From positions 3,366,333 to 3,430,332 of the forward strand of contig CM060126.1 in assembly GCA_030522415.1 (NCBI GenBank): 64,000 bases of DNA, read 5' to 3'. Of the stretch, positions 10,886-21,867 are shown one piece after another. Within the stretch, counting starts at the first letter, position 1; the number at the start of each line of letters is the position of its first letter. Under the pieces are notes generated by a model. The model searched no databases. It had not been told where the DNA came from and saw only the letters and a program-made list of their open reading frames with translations. The position numbers and the translations under genes were made by a program. The stretch comes from Channallabes apus. Taxonomy: Eukaryota; Chordata; Actinopteri; Siluriformes; Clariidae.

Positions 10886-11439
10886 CTACCGTTCAAAAGT
10901 TTTAGAACACTTTCTAACTCCATGATGGTTCCTGATGTTTATTTCTTTCTACATTGTAAAGTTTTGCTGAAGGCGTCCAAAAACTGCATGTATCTCCTTT
11001 GAACAGTTGATATTGAGATGTTTCTGCTACTTCTGCTCTGTAAAGACTTCATAACGCCTCTAATCTGAGCTGCTGTTAATTGGTCATTTTTCAGGCTGAT
11101 AACTCTAAATGAACTTCTCGTCTGCAGCAGAGGTAGGTTTTGGTCTCGTCCTCCTGGGACGGCCTTCATGAGAGACAGTTTCATTATGGTGCTGGACGGA
11201 TTTTGCGAATGCACTTGACACAATACTGTTCTTGCAGGAACTATTACAGAAAGGCCGACCTCTGTGTCTTACAATAACAACTAACTGGTGTTTTTCTTGT
11301 TGTTACGTAATTACCTAATTCCATATGTGTTATTTTATAGTTTTGAAATCCACAGTATTGTTGTAGAATGTAGAAAATAAATCACTAAACAAAAACAAAG
11401 ACATTTGCAAGGGATCTAAAACTTTTGAACGGTAGTGTA
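10886..11439 (-). mobile_element. Tc1-like transposon (family E), internally deleted
   Basis: Bounded by inverted repeats CTACCGTTCAAAAGTTTTAG and (right) CTAAAACTTTTGAACGGTAG. The minus strand encodes a decayed N-terminal helix-turn-helix region of a Tc1 transposase (ORF 10939-11223 with LSLMKAV, LKNDQLTAAQIRG and SRNISISTVQRR). No DDE catalytic region is present, so this is a deletion derivative of about 550 bp. Confidence 0.8.
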
Positions 11440-13060
11440 CTGTATACGGATGTACAGTATGTACTTATAGAACAAACAAAGAGTTTGATATGGTGAAGTT
11501 TACAATATCTAAGGAGATTAGGGAAGGAGTCTCCAGTTTAAGTGCTTATTGTGTTGGTGAGTAAACTTTCCAGAGGAGTCTATGAATGTACAGCTTTTCG
11601 GTTTACAGGAAATAAACTGTTTTATGCATCATACCCTAAAGACGGAACCACATTCCAAAAACATTCTCAAAAATTTTGGTGAACACAGTAAGAACTTATA
11701 GAACTTGGCAGGAATGTAAGGGAAACTGATAAGGACGTAGTATTGTTTCTCTTGCGGTGAACCTGGCATGTTTTTTAGAACATGTTCAGGAAGAACATAA
11801 TAAGAGCATAGTATCGACCAGGTAAGGGCATTACTACAGTAACACCTCTTAGGGAGATCATTGGCGTAGTACAACAGCAGGGATGGGAAAGATTTCTAAG
11901 TTGCCATTGGGACGTCACTGCATTGTTGGTACTGTACGTTAATGAAGTTCCTCTTCAGGCTTGAGCTTCGATCATGATCATCTAGTTGGACCTGACGAGT
12001 GCATGATCATGTGTCTGTGATAGTAACAACATCGTAAACGCATTGAGAACCTGACAGGGATGCGGCTAGGCATTGTTTCCATTTTGACCCCATTCCCACT
12101 CTTTGATTTTTTTTAGGATGCAGTGTGAACTTCATGGTCTTTGTCAGAGTGTGACGGGGAATTTAAAGACATCGGCACTGGAGACTCCTTCCGTAATGTT
12201 TTAAATAAATCTCCATTAGCTTTCCTTTCCAAGATCATGCTGTTTGGCCATGAATATCACATGATGCTCATAATACAGTACATGTACATGCAGCATTTCA
12301 TTAATGACTTCATTCAGTACTTTACATTTCTGCTGCTCTGATTCGTTAAGAATACACCATTTCCCACATTTCCGATGTGCATTAGTGGAGAGGGATTGAA
12401 TCTGAATAAAAAGAAGAATCATTTGTTTATGAAAAAAAATCTGCAGATGTTTGGATCTTTACATTTTAGAACAAGATTGTCGGAATCACATAATTAGTCA
12501 CATGACCATCCATAAACCTTATTGTTACACTATTTTAAGAAATTATTTCTACACAACAAATGTTTGATATTTCCCTAGCGGAATGTTGTTCATGTCTAAT
12601 TCATGGACAGAATGTTACTTTCTATCCCATAATTCCTGAAGTCTGCCTGACCTTTTCAACACACACACACACACACACACACGTATAAATTAATGAAGAT
12701 TTTATAGATCTGACGGGATCAATAGACATTTCAGAACTTCATTTCGTCAGTGCGCAGAAGATCAATACAGCGTTAAAATCTTTATAGAATTATTTTATAG
12801 AGAACATTTGTGTCGAGTCCTGAGTCCTGTAATCTGTACACTCTCCAGTGCCAGCGACTCTCCCTGAGCTGGCGTAAGTGGCTGTGTGAAACGATGCGCT
12901 CACACTGACACGATGCGATAAGGTGCGACGGAGCAGACAGAGGGTTTCTCTACAACTATCTCTTTTTTATTTTTACACTTTTGTATTATTTACAGTTGCT
13001 CTATTCTCAGTGCTCTCATGTTTCCCTACAGCGACACACCAACTTGTCCTTTCTAACTAA
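11440..13060. other. Intergenic DNA without recognised gene
   Basis: AT-rich, with a CA tract at ~12660-12682. The ORFs at 11629-11874, 12141-12341 and 12216-12422 lack any family signature and overlap on opposite strands. Confidence 0.5.
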
Positions 13061-13422
13061 CATTCATTCATTCATTCATCTTCTATACCGCTTTGTCCTG
13101 TATTTAGGGTCGCGGGGACCTGGAGCCTATCCCAGGAGACTCAGGGCACGAGGCAGGGTACACCATGGACAGCGTGCCAATCCATCGCAGGGCACACACA
13201 CACACACACACTCACACACCCAATCACACACTACGGGCAATTTGGGAACGCCAATTAGCCTAACCTGCATATCTTTGGACTGTGGGAGGAAACCGGAGTA
13301 CCCGGAGGAAACCCACCAAGCACGGGGAGAACATGCAAACTCCATGCACACAGAGACGGGAATCGAACCCGGACCCTGGAGGTGCAAGGCGACAGTGCTA
13401 ACCACTACACCACCGTGCCGCC
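13061..13422 (-). mobile_element. tRNA-derived SINE (family S1, single B-box form), near full length
   Basis: Reads tail to head: (CATT)n, CTATACCGCTTTGTCCTGTA, TGGAGCCTATCCCAGGAG, (AC)n, AACCGGAGTACCCGGAGGAA, then GGAATCGAACCC (complement of box B) and TGCTAACCACTACACCACCG (complement of a tRNA box A region). The layout is a tRNA-like head, a conserved central domain and an ATGA-repeat tail, as in the V-SINE/DANA-like group. The ORF at 12981-13571 is an artefact of this element. No clear target duplication was found. Confidence 0.85.
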
Positions 13423-13424
13423 GA

Positions 13425-13560
13425 CACTATACATACTATATACAGTATATATATATATACACCTGTATAGTATGTATAGGGTCAGTATTATATTACATAT
13501 ATATACAGTACTGTATACATATATATATATATATCCCTTTAGGAGGTCAGTATTACAGTA
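13425..13560. repeat. AT-rich palindromic simple repeat
   Basis: Runs of TATA, ATAC and GTAT with internal palindromes (ACAGTACTGT, TATATATATATA). Low complexity, and the overlapping ORFs are not genes. Confidence 0.8.
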
Positions 13561-14069
13561 TGTTTGACTGATGTTCAAGTCATCAAATAAAGTCAAATGC
13601 TTTTAAATAATACTTAAAGGCATCTCAACTGCAAAATAAAAAAATATATATAAAATAATTAATACATTAGAAAATTTAATTCTTGTTATTGTCAGCAAAT
13701 GCTTCCCTCTAGATTAGGAACTAATTAATGGTTAACATACTGTAAGCTGCATAATAAAATGCTGCCATTAAAAATATACCGCATCATTTGGTTAAAGTTT
13801 TGTCGTAGTATCTTTAATCCACGCTCAGTGTTCGGATGTGGAATGTGGTTTCGCTTCTGCTGCCTGTATTTTGACCCCAGAAGCTGATTTGCATCACATT
13901 TTTAGGAAGCACACTAATGAGGACACTCAGCTTTTACACTCTACAGACTCCGATTCCATTTAGCTTATTAAAGGCATTTCTGCGGCTGTCAGATACTGGG
14001 GCGTAATCCAAAACTGCATCAGTGCTGAGCAATATCTAACTCTCAGTTTGAAAAAGGCTTTGAAGATGC

Positions 14070-14100
<31 letters not shown>

Positions 14101-14354
14101 GAGAGCTCATGGGGATTTATATTATACAGTATGCGTAACTTATAATGAAATGAAAAGTGATCATAGGTCATTAATTAGTATTCATTAATTCTCAGGAAGC
14201 TTTTAGCTAAGGTATTACCTGACAAAAACAACTTACAGACTAATACAGAAGAGGTGAACGCAGTCAGGTAGCACAGCAGTGACCGAGCCGGAACATGACA
14301 TGTACATTACAGAAGGGATGTATTTATGGTCACGCTTACTGATATCACCTCGTT
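13561..14354. other. Intergenic DNA with ATT microsatellite
   Basis: AT-rich sequence with a (TTA)n tract at ~14069-14098. No coding or element signal recognised. Confidence 0.5.
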
Positions 14355-14660
14355 AAGGATGGGTCGCCTTTTGAATCTGATTCCACTCAAGGTTTCTTCC
14401 TCATGATGTCTCAGGAAGTTTTTCCTTTGCCGCCATTCACTCCGGCTCATTTCCAGCAAGGGACAGATGTATAAATATGCATTTTTTTTTTTTTTTTTTA
14501 GATTTTTTGTCCATATATTTTAAGGAAAAACATGGTTTACCAATGTGGATTGTTACAATTACTGCAGAAATAAAATTGAATTGAATTCTAGTTCTTCCTA
14601 TAACTCTCAGGGAGTTTTTCCCTTGCCACCATTGCCCTCAGCTTGCTCATCAGGGAACCT
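14355..14660 (-). repeat. Dispersed repeat D, partial minus-strand copies
   Basis: Two partial blocks (CAAGGTTTCTTCCTCATGAT and AGGAAGTTTTTCC near 14391-14430; CTCAGGGAGTTTTTCCCTTG and CTTGCTCATCAGGGA near 14607-14656) are the complement of the GATGAGCAAGCC and CTCCCTGAGATGGCAACAGG region of the copy at 54290-54575. Separated by a poly-T tract. Confidence 0.55.
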
Positions 14661-14880
14661 CACTCACTCACTCACTCACTCACTCACCCAATCATTGTCT
14701 ATACCGCTTTATCCTGTGTACAGGGTCGCGGGGGGCCTGGAGCCTATCCCAGGAGACTTACTGTAGGGCGCATTGCCCGTAGTGTGTGAGTGCGTGTATG
14801 TGTGTGCCCGGCGATGGATTGGTACCTTATCCAGGGTGTATCCCGCCTCGTGTCCTAAATGACAATAGACAATGAATGGA
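14661..14880. mobile_element. Two SINE S1 fragments in inverted arrangement
   Basis: A (CACT)n tract is followed at ~14696-14762 by the minus-sense tail segment (CTATACCGCTTTATCCTGTG, GAGCCTATCCCAGGAGACTT). At ~14772-14875 the plus-sense segment of the same SINE follows (GCGATGGATTGGTACC, CCAGGGTGTATCCCGCCTCG). The fragments face each other. 14881-15067 is unremarkable. Confidence 0.7.
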
Positions 14881-15067
14881 ACTGAATACAAAAGGCAGCG
14901 CGCACTGCTGGAAGCTCGCCACGGAGAGAACTCAATAACTCTTAAGTAGGAGATTTTAGGCAACAATCAATAATCAAATTCGCTTCATAATCCTCATAAA
15001 TCCTCCAAATCATGAGCACAGTTTTATTTCTAACAAAGTTGTACCTTGTTGTACATTGTGGTATATA

Positions 15068-16692
15068 CAGTGTTGTGAAAAACTATTTGCCCCCTTCCTG
15101 ATTTCTTATTCTTTTGCATGTTTGTCACACTTAAATGATTCTGCTCATCAAAAACCGTTAACTATTAGTCAAAGATAACATAATTGAACACAAAATGCAG
15201 TTTTTAAATGAAGGTTTACGTTATTAAGAGAGAAAAAACCTCCAAATCTACATGGCCCTGTGTGAAAAAGTGATTGCCCCCCTTGTTAAAAAATAACTTA
15301 ACTTTGGTTTATCACACCTGAGATCAATTTCTGTAGTCACCCCCAGGCCCGATTACTGCCACACCTGTTTCAATCAAGAAATCACTTAAATAGGAGCTAC
15401 CTGACACAGAGAAGTAGACCAAAAGCACCTCAAAAGCTAGACATCATGCCAAGATCCAAAGAAATTCAGGAACAAATGAGAACAAAAGTAATTGAGATCT
15501 ATCAGTCTGGTAAAGGTTATAAAGCCATTTCTAAAGCTTTGGGACTCCAGCGAACCACAGTGAGAGCCATTATCCACAAATGGCAAAAACATGGAACAGT
15601 GGTGAACCTTCCCAGGAGTGGCCGGCCGACCAAAATTACCCCAAGAGCGCAGAGACGACTCATCCGAGAGGCCACAAAAGACCCCAGGACAACATCTAAA
15701 GAACTGCAGGCCTCACTTGCCTCAATTAAGGTCAGTGTTCACGACTCCACCATAAGAAAGAGACTGGGCAAAAACGGCCTGCATGGCAGATTTCCAAGGC
15801 GCAAACCACTTTTAAGCAAAAAGAACATTAAGGCTCGTCTCAATTTTGCTAAAAAACATCTCAATGATTGCCAAGACTTTGGGGAAAATACCTTGTGGAC
15901 CGACGAGACAAAAGTTGAACTTTTTGGAAGGTGCGTGTCCCGTTACATCTGGCGTAAAAGTAACACAGCATTTCAGAAAAAGAACATCATACCAACAGTA
16001 AAATATGGTGGTGGTAGTGTGATGGTCTGGGGTTGTTTTGCTGCTTCAGGACCTGGAAGGCTTGCTGTGATAGATGGAACCATGAATTCTACTGTCTACC
16101 AAAAAATCCTGAAGGAGAATGTCCGGCCATCTGTTCGTCAACTCAAGCTGAAGCGATCTTAGGTGCTGCAGCAGGACAATGACCCAAAACACACCAGCAA
16201 ATCCACCTCTGAATGGCTGAAGAAAAACAAAATGAAGACTTTGGAGTGGCCTAGTCAAAGTCCTGACCTGAATCCTATTGAGATGTTGTGGCATGACCTT
16301 AAAAAGGCAGTTCATGCTTGAAAACCCTCAAATAAAGCTGAATTACAACAATTCTGCAAAGATGAGTGGGCCAAAATTCCTCCAGAGCGCTGTAAAAGAC
16401 TCGTTGCAAGTTATCGCAAACACTTGATTGCAGTTATTGCTACTAAGGGTGGCCCAACCAGTTATTAGGTTCAAGGGGCAATTACTTTTTCACACAGGGC
16501 CATGTACTGTAGGTTTGGATTTTTTTTTCTCCCTAAATAATAGAACCCCTCATTTAAAAACTGCATTTTGTGTTTACTTGTGTTATCTTTGACTAATAGT
16601 TAAATGTGTTTGATGATCAGAAACATTTTGCGTGACAAACATGCAAAAGAATAAGAAATCAGGAGGGGGGCAAATAGTTTTTCACACCACTG
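15068..16692 (+). mobile_element. Tc1-like transposon (family A), complete with both terminal repeats
   Basis: This 1625-bp element starts CAGTGTTGTGAAAAACTATT and ends AAATAGTTTTTCACACCACTG, flanked by TA at 15066-15067 and 16693-16694. Long inverted repeats carry a second internal copy of the motif (AAAAAGTGATTGCCCCCCTT near 15266; GGGGCAATTACTTTTTCACA near 16475), i.e. an IR/DR-like layout. It carries the transposase gene at 15446-16468. Fragments of the same family lie at 1-409 and 2270-2809. Confidence 0.95.
15446..16468 (+). pseudogene. Tc1-like DD34E transposase, 340 codons, two in-frame stops
   Basis: The reading frame starts MPRSKEIQEQ and stays open for 238 codons, with a paired-type helix-turn-helix, a GRPTK linker (~residues 60-64), and WTDETKVELFG carrying the first catalytic Asp (codon 153). 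A TAG at 16160-16162 stands where relatives have Trp. Past it the frame continues: [10 protein letters not shown] (second Asp) and SPDLNPIE (Glu, 34 residues later). A TGA at 16319-16321 follows, probably a decayed CpG Arg codon. The frame ends at TAG 16466-16468 after GGPTSY. There is no frameshift; only two nonsense changes separate it from a full-length protein, so it is a relatively young inactive copy. Confidence 0.93.
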
Positions 16693-16694
16693 TA

Positions 16695-18215
16695 TGTCAC
16701 AGCAATAGTTTTATTTATTTTATATCAATTTGTTCAAGAAATGCAGCCAGAACAGGTTCAATAACAAATAACAGGTTATTACATAATTAGAAATATTAAA
16801 TATGAAGAAAGTTCCTTTCAGTAGCAAAGAAATGTGCTACCCAATGACATCATCATTTTGGAAATGTTGACCTGGGTACACAAATTCACAGTCACATAAC
16901 TGCACCAAGTTTGTTCGATGTTACTTAGGGACTTCGTGAGTTGAAGTCAAGGAGAAAAGCTGAATACGGAACTTTCCAGAACTTTTTAAAGTTTATGACA
17001 CCTGTGTCAGTGCATGTCCTTATGGGCTACATACAGTAAATCTAGGTCATCAATATCATTACAAGCTAAGGACAGTAAGGATCGGACAACAGTTAGGATC
17101 CCTCGGACTCCGCTCAGAAGCTCGTACATTGCGACAATGCAACAAATGTTCGAAGAAGGTAGCCTCTTCACTAATGTCAAGATGAGCCACATAAGATGGA
17201 TGTTGACCCTTATCATGCACTTATTTACCCTTGCACAATCACGTCCTTTCTTCAACATGTCTTCAGACAGCAGTGTTTCCCAAAGCACACAAACAGCTGG
17301 TCGTTGACCTGCCAGCTGGCAGTCACTTCCATGTTGCGCTTGGCTGGCTCAAATGCCAATGCTGGAAGCCTGGTATGTTTGCACTGACCCACCTCCTGAT
17401 ATTCCCTATGTTCCCTGGTACACAGGACTGAAAGGCACTAGATCACTGTGTCCTTGCAATGCAGAAGGGTATCTGTATCTATAGCGTTTCAAGAAGGTGA
17501 ACTGGACCAGAAGGAAATGAGTTATCTGGATGTTTGGCAAAGTCTAAGCAGCTCGACGGTTTGCAATCTTTAAGCTTTGAAATCATTCCGCATTCGAGTG
17601 CAGTAGTTGTGTTGCCTCACATCCTAACATCTCCAGGGTCCTGAGCTCAAGGTCAACTTCGCTGTGGTGTTTTACGTCTCCTTCCCATGTTTGTGTGGGT
17701 TTCCTCTGGTTTCCTCCAACCTCCCAAGGCCTTGCTACTACAGTATCTACAGTAGACTTGTGACTTGTCTAAGTGTGTTTTCACATTAGGGCCCTGGGAT
17801 CGTTTCAGAGTACACCTGACACAAAAGTCTTGTTTGATCGGGAACCATGCCCAGATCTCTACGATACCGTGTACTCAGGGATGGATCAAATCAGATATGT
17901 AAGTCAATTGTACCTGAGAACAGTAGAACATTGCTCTTTAGATGCGACGTCCTACACAGTAGTTCCCTCCCTCCTCGTCTCCTCTTACTTCAGCCACTAT
18001 TCTTAGGTAAAGTGCAGGTTAATTTGTTTCATTTTTACTTTATGTTTTGTATTAATCATTTTTATATGAATATTTTTGGGTTGTGAAACAAATCATCTGA
18101 GTTTCCATTATTTCTTATGGGGGTAATTCGCTTTGATATACGACTGGGTGCTGATTAGACACACTTTTACGCCTCAGCAAAACCAGATGAGAAAAAACTG
18201 CTTAATAACGTTAAA
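16695..18215. other. Intergenic DNA without recognised gene
   Basis: Overlapping short ORFs on both strands at 17007-17431 and 17773-18086 have no recognised motif. Near 18055-18150 the words TTTTGGGTTGTGAAAC and TTCGCTTTGATATACGA resemble the MITE G family (see 31433 and 58190). Confidence 0.45.
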
Positions 18216-19040
18216 CAATGTGTGAAGGACATAAGAGACTGGATGTTAATTAACTTACTTCTGCTTACTCCTGAAGACAGAAGTTTTAGTTATAGGAGCT
18301 AGAACCAAGCTTTTTGATCACGCTGTAACTTTATTTTACACCGTAAGTGCAACAGTAAAAGCCCTTGGTGTTATTATTGATTCCAGTCTTTCATTTGAAG
18401 CTCATGTAGATAACATAACCAGGACAGGCATTCTTTCATCTTAGACATATTGCCAAGGTACGGAATATATTGTCACTAATGATGCAGAAAAACTAGTTCA
18501 TGCTTTTATCACCTCTAGGTTGGACTATTGTAATGCCTTACTGTCTGGTTGTTCAGCGAGGTGCATAAACAAGCTTCAGCTAGTCCAGAATGCAGCAGCG
18601 AGAAGATATGAGCACATCACCCCTATCTTATCTTCACTACATTGGCTCCCTGTGAAAATTACACATTGATTTTAAAATCCTACTCTTGACATATAAAGCA
18701 TTAAATGGTCTCGCGCCGCAGTATCTGAGCGAACTGCTAGTGTCTTACGATCCGCCACGCCTACTTCGGTCAAAGGATGCAGGCTGCTTGTCAGTACCGC
18801 GTATTATGAAATCTACTGTACAGCTGGGGGCAGAGGTTTTTCTTACAAAGCCCCAAAATTATGTCAAGCTGTACATGCTGCCCCTGAGCTGCCAGTGCTC
18901 CAGCCGTGTCTGCCCTCTGGACCTGTCTGAATCGTCTTGGCGCCCCACTTCTGGTTGGAGATCTCGTCACATGGATGCCCCGTGTGGTCTGTCTAGGATG
19001 AATCAGAATCGGGTATTATTCAGTGAGTATGTTGACTGAG
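18216..19040 (+). mobile_element. Non-LTR retrotransposon (LINE) relic, C-terminal reverse-transcriptase region
   Basis: Conceptual translation over several frames reads as the end of a fish LINE ORF2: ELQKTEVLVIG-like, [78 protein letters not shown] and LSELL. This is the thumb/connection region of CR1/L2/Rex1-type elements. Frameshifts occur near 18440 and 18660. A pyrimidine-rich 3' UTR-like piece follows (CTGTCTGAATCGTCTTGGCG). 5'-truncated, as is usual for LINEs. Confidence 0.8.
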
Positions 19041-20374
19041 TATATCAAGGAATTAGATTCCGGCTGTTTGTACAGTAGCTCTCAGAGTACAGACCAACAT
19101 AAAACGCTGCACATTTGTTGTAGACAAAATACTATACACGGTAATTACACAACATTCAGTAACTTTACGGGTGGGGGGCGGGGGATCCTGAGTATGTACA
19201 GATGTACATAAAGTGTAAAAATGCCCTAAATTTCACCTAGGTATTACTAATTTAGTAAATATATATCAAATGCTGGCTGAACTCCCACCTCACACCTGAT
19301 GTTCCCAGGATATACAGTAATGTATGACCCTGACCAGGATGAAATGATTATAACAGTTAAATGAATAAATTTGCTTTACACATACAATACACCCACGCTT
19401 GTCCTTTTGCGCTATTAGAGAAGACCAAGTTCAACATTTTAGACCAAAAGACTCACAAATATAAAAGAAAATGTTATTAATAAGGGGGAGAGATAACAAA
19501 ACCACCCCTAAACCGTATCACTTTATTCTTCTTCACCCTCCCTCTGCCTATCTCTCTCTTCCTCGCTCTCTTTCCCTCTACACATATCTCTGGAGGTTTC
19601 CGACAATCTGACATCAAAGAACAGACAGAGAGATAGAGCGAGAAGCTCCCGCGCTGCCACAGAATCCAGACATGCACTTATATAACTCGCTCCGCTAACG
19701 AACCCTTGTTCTGAAACACACAAACCACCAGAAACACACCAGAAGCCGCCCACATACAGTACACACACTCCATGCAACATCATATTGTCATGGTTCATCG
19801 TGCACCACCAGCGTGAACGTTCTGAAGGGAATCAAACACGTGGATGTGAGTGGTCGGTTTCGCTCGCGCCGTGACTCTCTGTCAGGAGAGAGGTGTCACG
19901 GGGATAGTGCTGGCTCACCCAGATAAACAGCGGGATGTCTCAGTGGTTTCTGTCTGTACTTCTTCCAAACAAGATCCGCTCACTTTAGCTGTTTACTTCT
20001 GGCATTTTCACATCATGTGGGTCTGTCAATCTAGTTGTCTTCTTGAAGGGAAAGAATGACACGACACACATCCAAAATCCACCAGATGAGGATGTGCCCC
20101 GGAAAACCCCAATGTGTGCTCCGTCTTCCTCAGCACCAGACCGGATAAATCACATCAGCAGATGTTCCGTCAGATGTTCAGCCTGGGATTTGTTTGTTTG
20201 TCCCCCCCCCCCCCCAGATATGATGGAATCTTTCTCGTTGTAACTCTATCCAGAGTAATCTTTCCACACACAATACATGAAAAATTACTGACAAGAAGGA
20301 TTTACACAGGATTAAACCTCACCTCCTCATGTAAAACTAATCCAGTCTGGGTATGGGTTATGGCATCGTCTCAT
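19041..20374. other. Intergenic DNA without recognised gene
   Basis: Small overlapping ORFs (19477-19677, 19523-19798, 19850-20059, 20043-20243) lack family signatures. A short poly-C run lies at ~20202-20214. Confidence 0.45.
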
Positions 20375-20595
20375 TGTCTCATCATACTGTATACCACTTT
20401 ATCCAGGGCACAAGGTGGGCTACACCGTGGAGAGGGTGCCAATCCATCACAGGACACACTCACACACATAATGGGAAACATCAATTAGTGTACTCTGCAT
20501 GTATTTGGAGGAAACCTGAGTATACAGAGGAAACCCACTAAGCACGGTGAGAACTTGCACACAGACCCAGAGGTGGGAGGTGCAAGACGACAGCG
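20375..20595 (-). mobile_element. Degraded SINE S1 copy
   Basis: Recognisable words in order: TATACCACTTTATCC, GGGTGCCAATCCATCACAGG, ACACACTCACACACATAATGGG, GGAAACCCACTAAGCACGG and GAGGTGCAAGACGACAG. All are diverged from the young copies, indicating an old insertion. Confidence 0.75.
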
Positions 20596-20620
20596 ATGAT
20601 ATGGGTTACGTCTCAATTTA

Positions 20621-20912
20621 CAGTACTGTGCAAAAGTCTTAGGCACCATATTATACAGTATGCTGTACCAATTTTGTTAACATTAATAAATAAATAACAT
20701 TACAGGCGAATATATGCATGGCTGTAAAGAAATAAATATATAGTACAAGCCAGACCAGTTTTCAGATGGAAACAAAAAACCTAATGTACACTCCTGGGAT
20801 TTGCATAAAAATAGAAAGGAGCGAGTGTGACAAATATTCTCCAGCAAGCTCAGTAAAACCTAACAGCTGTTTTACTTATAGTTCTGTGTAAAGTCTTGGG
20901 CAAATACAAAAA
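20621..20912. mobile_element. Tc1/mariner-type terminal fragment(s)
   Basis: Begins TA then CAGTACTGTGCAAAAGTCTTAGGCAC, a terminus style common in vertebrate Tc1/mariner elements. A second diverged copy in the same orientation (AGTTCTGTGTAAAGTCTTGG) lies at ~20880-20908, compatible with an internal direct repeat of one terminal arm. No coding remnant is seen. Confidence 0.5.
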
Positions 20913-20981
20913 TATGGCATAAGAAAAAGATGCTTTTGAAAACTTTTCTGCATAAAATAAACTTCTATAAAGAGCAATAAA

Positions 20982-20984
<3 letters not shown>

Positions 20985-21024
<40 letters not shown>

Positions 21025-21136
21025 CTTGTGTAAATGTGTGAGTGTGCGCGCGTGTGTGTGTGTTTCGATTAATATTGATTTGTTCAAGCTGCTGATCTCC
21101 TGTTGCACACACACACACACCACACACACACACACT
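20985..21136. repeat. GT and CA microsatellites upstream of mtnr1b
   Basis: A GT tract at ~20988-21015 faces a CA tract at ~21105-21135, giving potential to fold. They lie 0.3-0.45 kb upstream of the mtnr1b start codon. Confidence 0.9.
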
Positions 21137-21139
21137 TCT

Positions 21140-21357
21140 CTTCCCTCCATCAGTATCCGGAGCACGGGGCGGTATGCAAATAGTAAAACGACGAAAGGGG
21201 GCGGGGCGCCGGTACTGATCGCCACGCGCGCGCTGCATGGGTGCGCGCGAGAGAGACACACATTCGTGTGCGCGAGCGGCGCAAAGTTGAGTGGAGCAGG
21301 AGGAACGCACGAGCCCGAAACTGGACGGAATGTAACGCGTTTGTGTTGGGTTAACTG

Positions 21358-21388
<31 letters not shown>

Positions 21389-21393
21389 GAGGC
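21140..21393 (+). promoter_or_regulatory. mtnr1b: GC-rich promoter / 5' UTR region of mtnr1b
   Basis: Composition switches from AT-rich flanks to CpG-dense DNA (GGGGCGGGGCGCCGG near 21198, repeated CGCGCG near 21226-21250), continuing into exon 1. This resembles a CpG-island promoter. No TATA box is assigned and the transcription start is unknown. A GT tract at 21361-21388 lies between this region and the uORF. Confidence 0.5.
21361..21388. repeat. (TG)14 in the probable mtnr1b 5' UTR
   Basis: Perfect 28-bp TG tract ending 39 bp before the receptor ATG. Length polymorphism here would change the leader next to the uORF. Confidence 0.9.
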
Positions 21394-21417
21394 ATGGCGG
21401 GGAGCGCGCGGCTCTGA
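21394..21417 (+). CDS. Upstream ORF of mtnr1b, 7 codons (MAGSARL)
   Basis: ATG at 21394 has G at -3 and G at +4 (GGAGGCATGG), a stronger initiation context than the main ATG (GACATGC). The frame ends at TGA 21415-21417, ten nucleotides before the receptor start at 21428. If the transcript begins upstream of 21394, scanning ribosomes meet this ORF first, which would lower or condition receptor translation. Whether it lies in the mRNA depends on the unknown transcription start. Confidence 0.5.
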   Translation: MAGSARL

Positions 21418-21427
21418 CCTGTCCGAC

Positions 21428-21629
21428 ATGCCCGAGGATGCTGCGCTCATCAGAAACCGGACTGGTCGCGCGTGGGACGCGGAGGTGCTGAGTGGCGACG
21501 CGAGCGCGGGACCGACATGGCAAGCGGCAGTGCTCGCGAGCGTGCTGGTTTTCACGAGCGTGGTGGACGTGCTGGGGAACGCGCTGGTCATCGTGTCCGT
21601 GCTGAGAAACCGGAAACTGAGGAACGCAG
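21428..21629 (+). CDS. mtnr1b: Melatonin receptor type 1B-like, exon 1 (N terminus and TM1)
   Basis: First coding exon of a class A GPCR that signals melatonin (mainly Gi-coupled) at the plasma membrane. It encodes 67 codons plus one base. The start MPEDAALIR is the only in-frame ATG before TM1. The N terminus has one N-glycosylation sequon (N10-R-T). TM1 spans about residues 31-58 with the class A GN motif (N51, position 1.50), and the first intracellular loop ends RNRKLRNA. The donor is GCAG/GTGAGT. The split Gly codon (G/GT) joins exactly to exon 2 ([16 protein letters not shown]). An intron in the first intracellular loop is the known vertebrate melatonin-receptor gene structure. Confidence 0.93.
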
Positions 21630-21867
21630 GTGAGTGCGCGAGCCCACCCGTTGGTGTTGGTGACAAAGACAAGTGTGTGTGTGTGTGTGTGCGCGCGCGC
21701 TGTCTAAGGCGACCGACATGCATACAAGTATCACTGACTATCAACTGCGCGTCTGGTGCACAACGGGTTCTCTCGCACGTGCCCAGGCGAACTGCGATCC
21801 TGCGTCGCGCGGGAAACTGACTGACGGGGTCGGCACGCGCACTTTTGCTATAAGTCAATTTCAAATA

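Noticed and set aside
12981..13571. 196-aa ORF
   Set aside because: It translates a SINE in reverse plus an AT-rich simple repeat.
16695..18086. Possible exons in the cluster of overlapping ORFs at 17.0-18.1 kb
   Set aside because: Frames overlap on both strands, no splice-site-bounded conserved block and no recognised motif.
20965..21864. 299-aa minus-strand ORF antisense to mtnr1b exon 1
   Set aside because: A mirror of a GC-rich exon plus CA repeats, without any recognisable domain; the plus-strand frame is the melatonin receptor.
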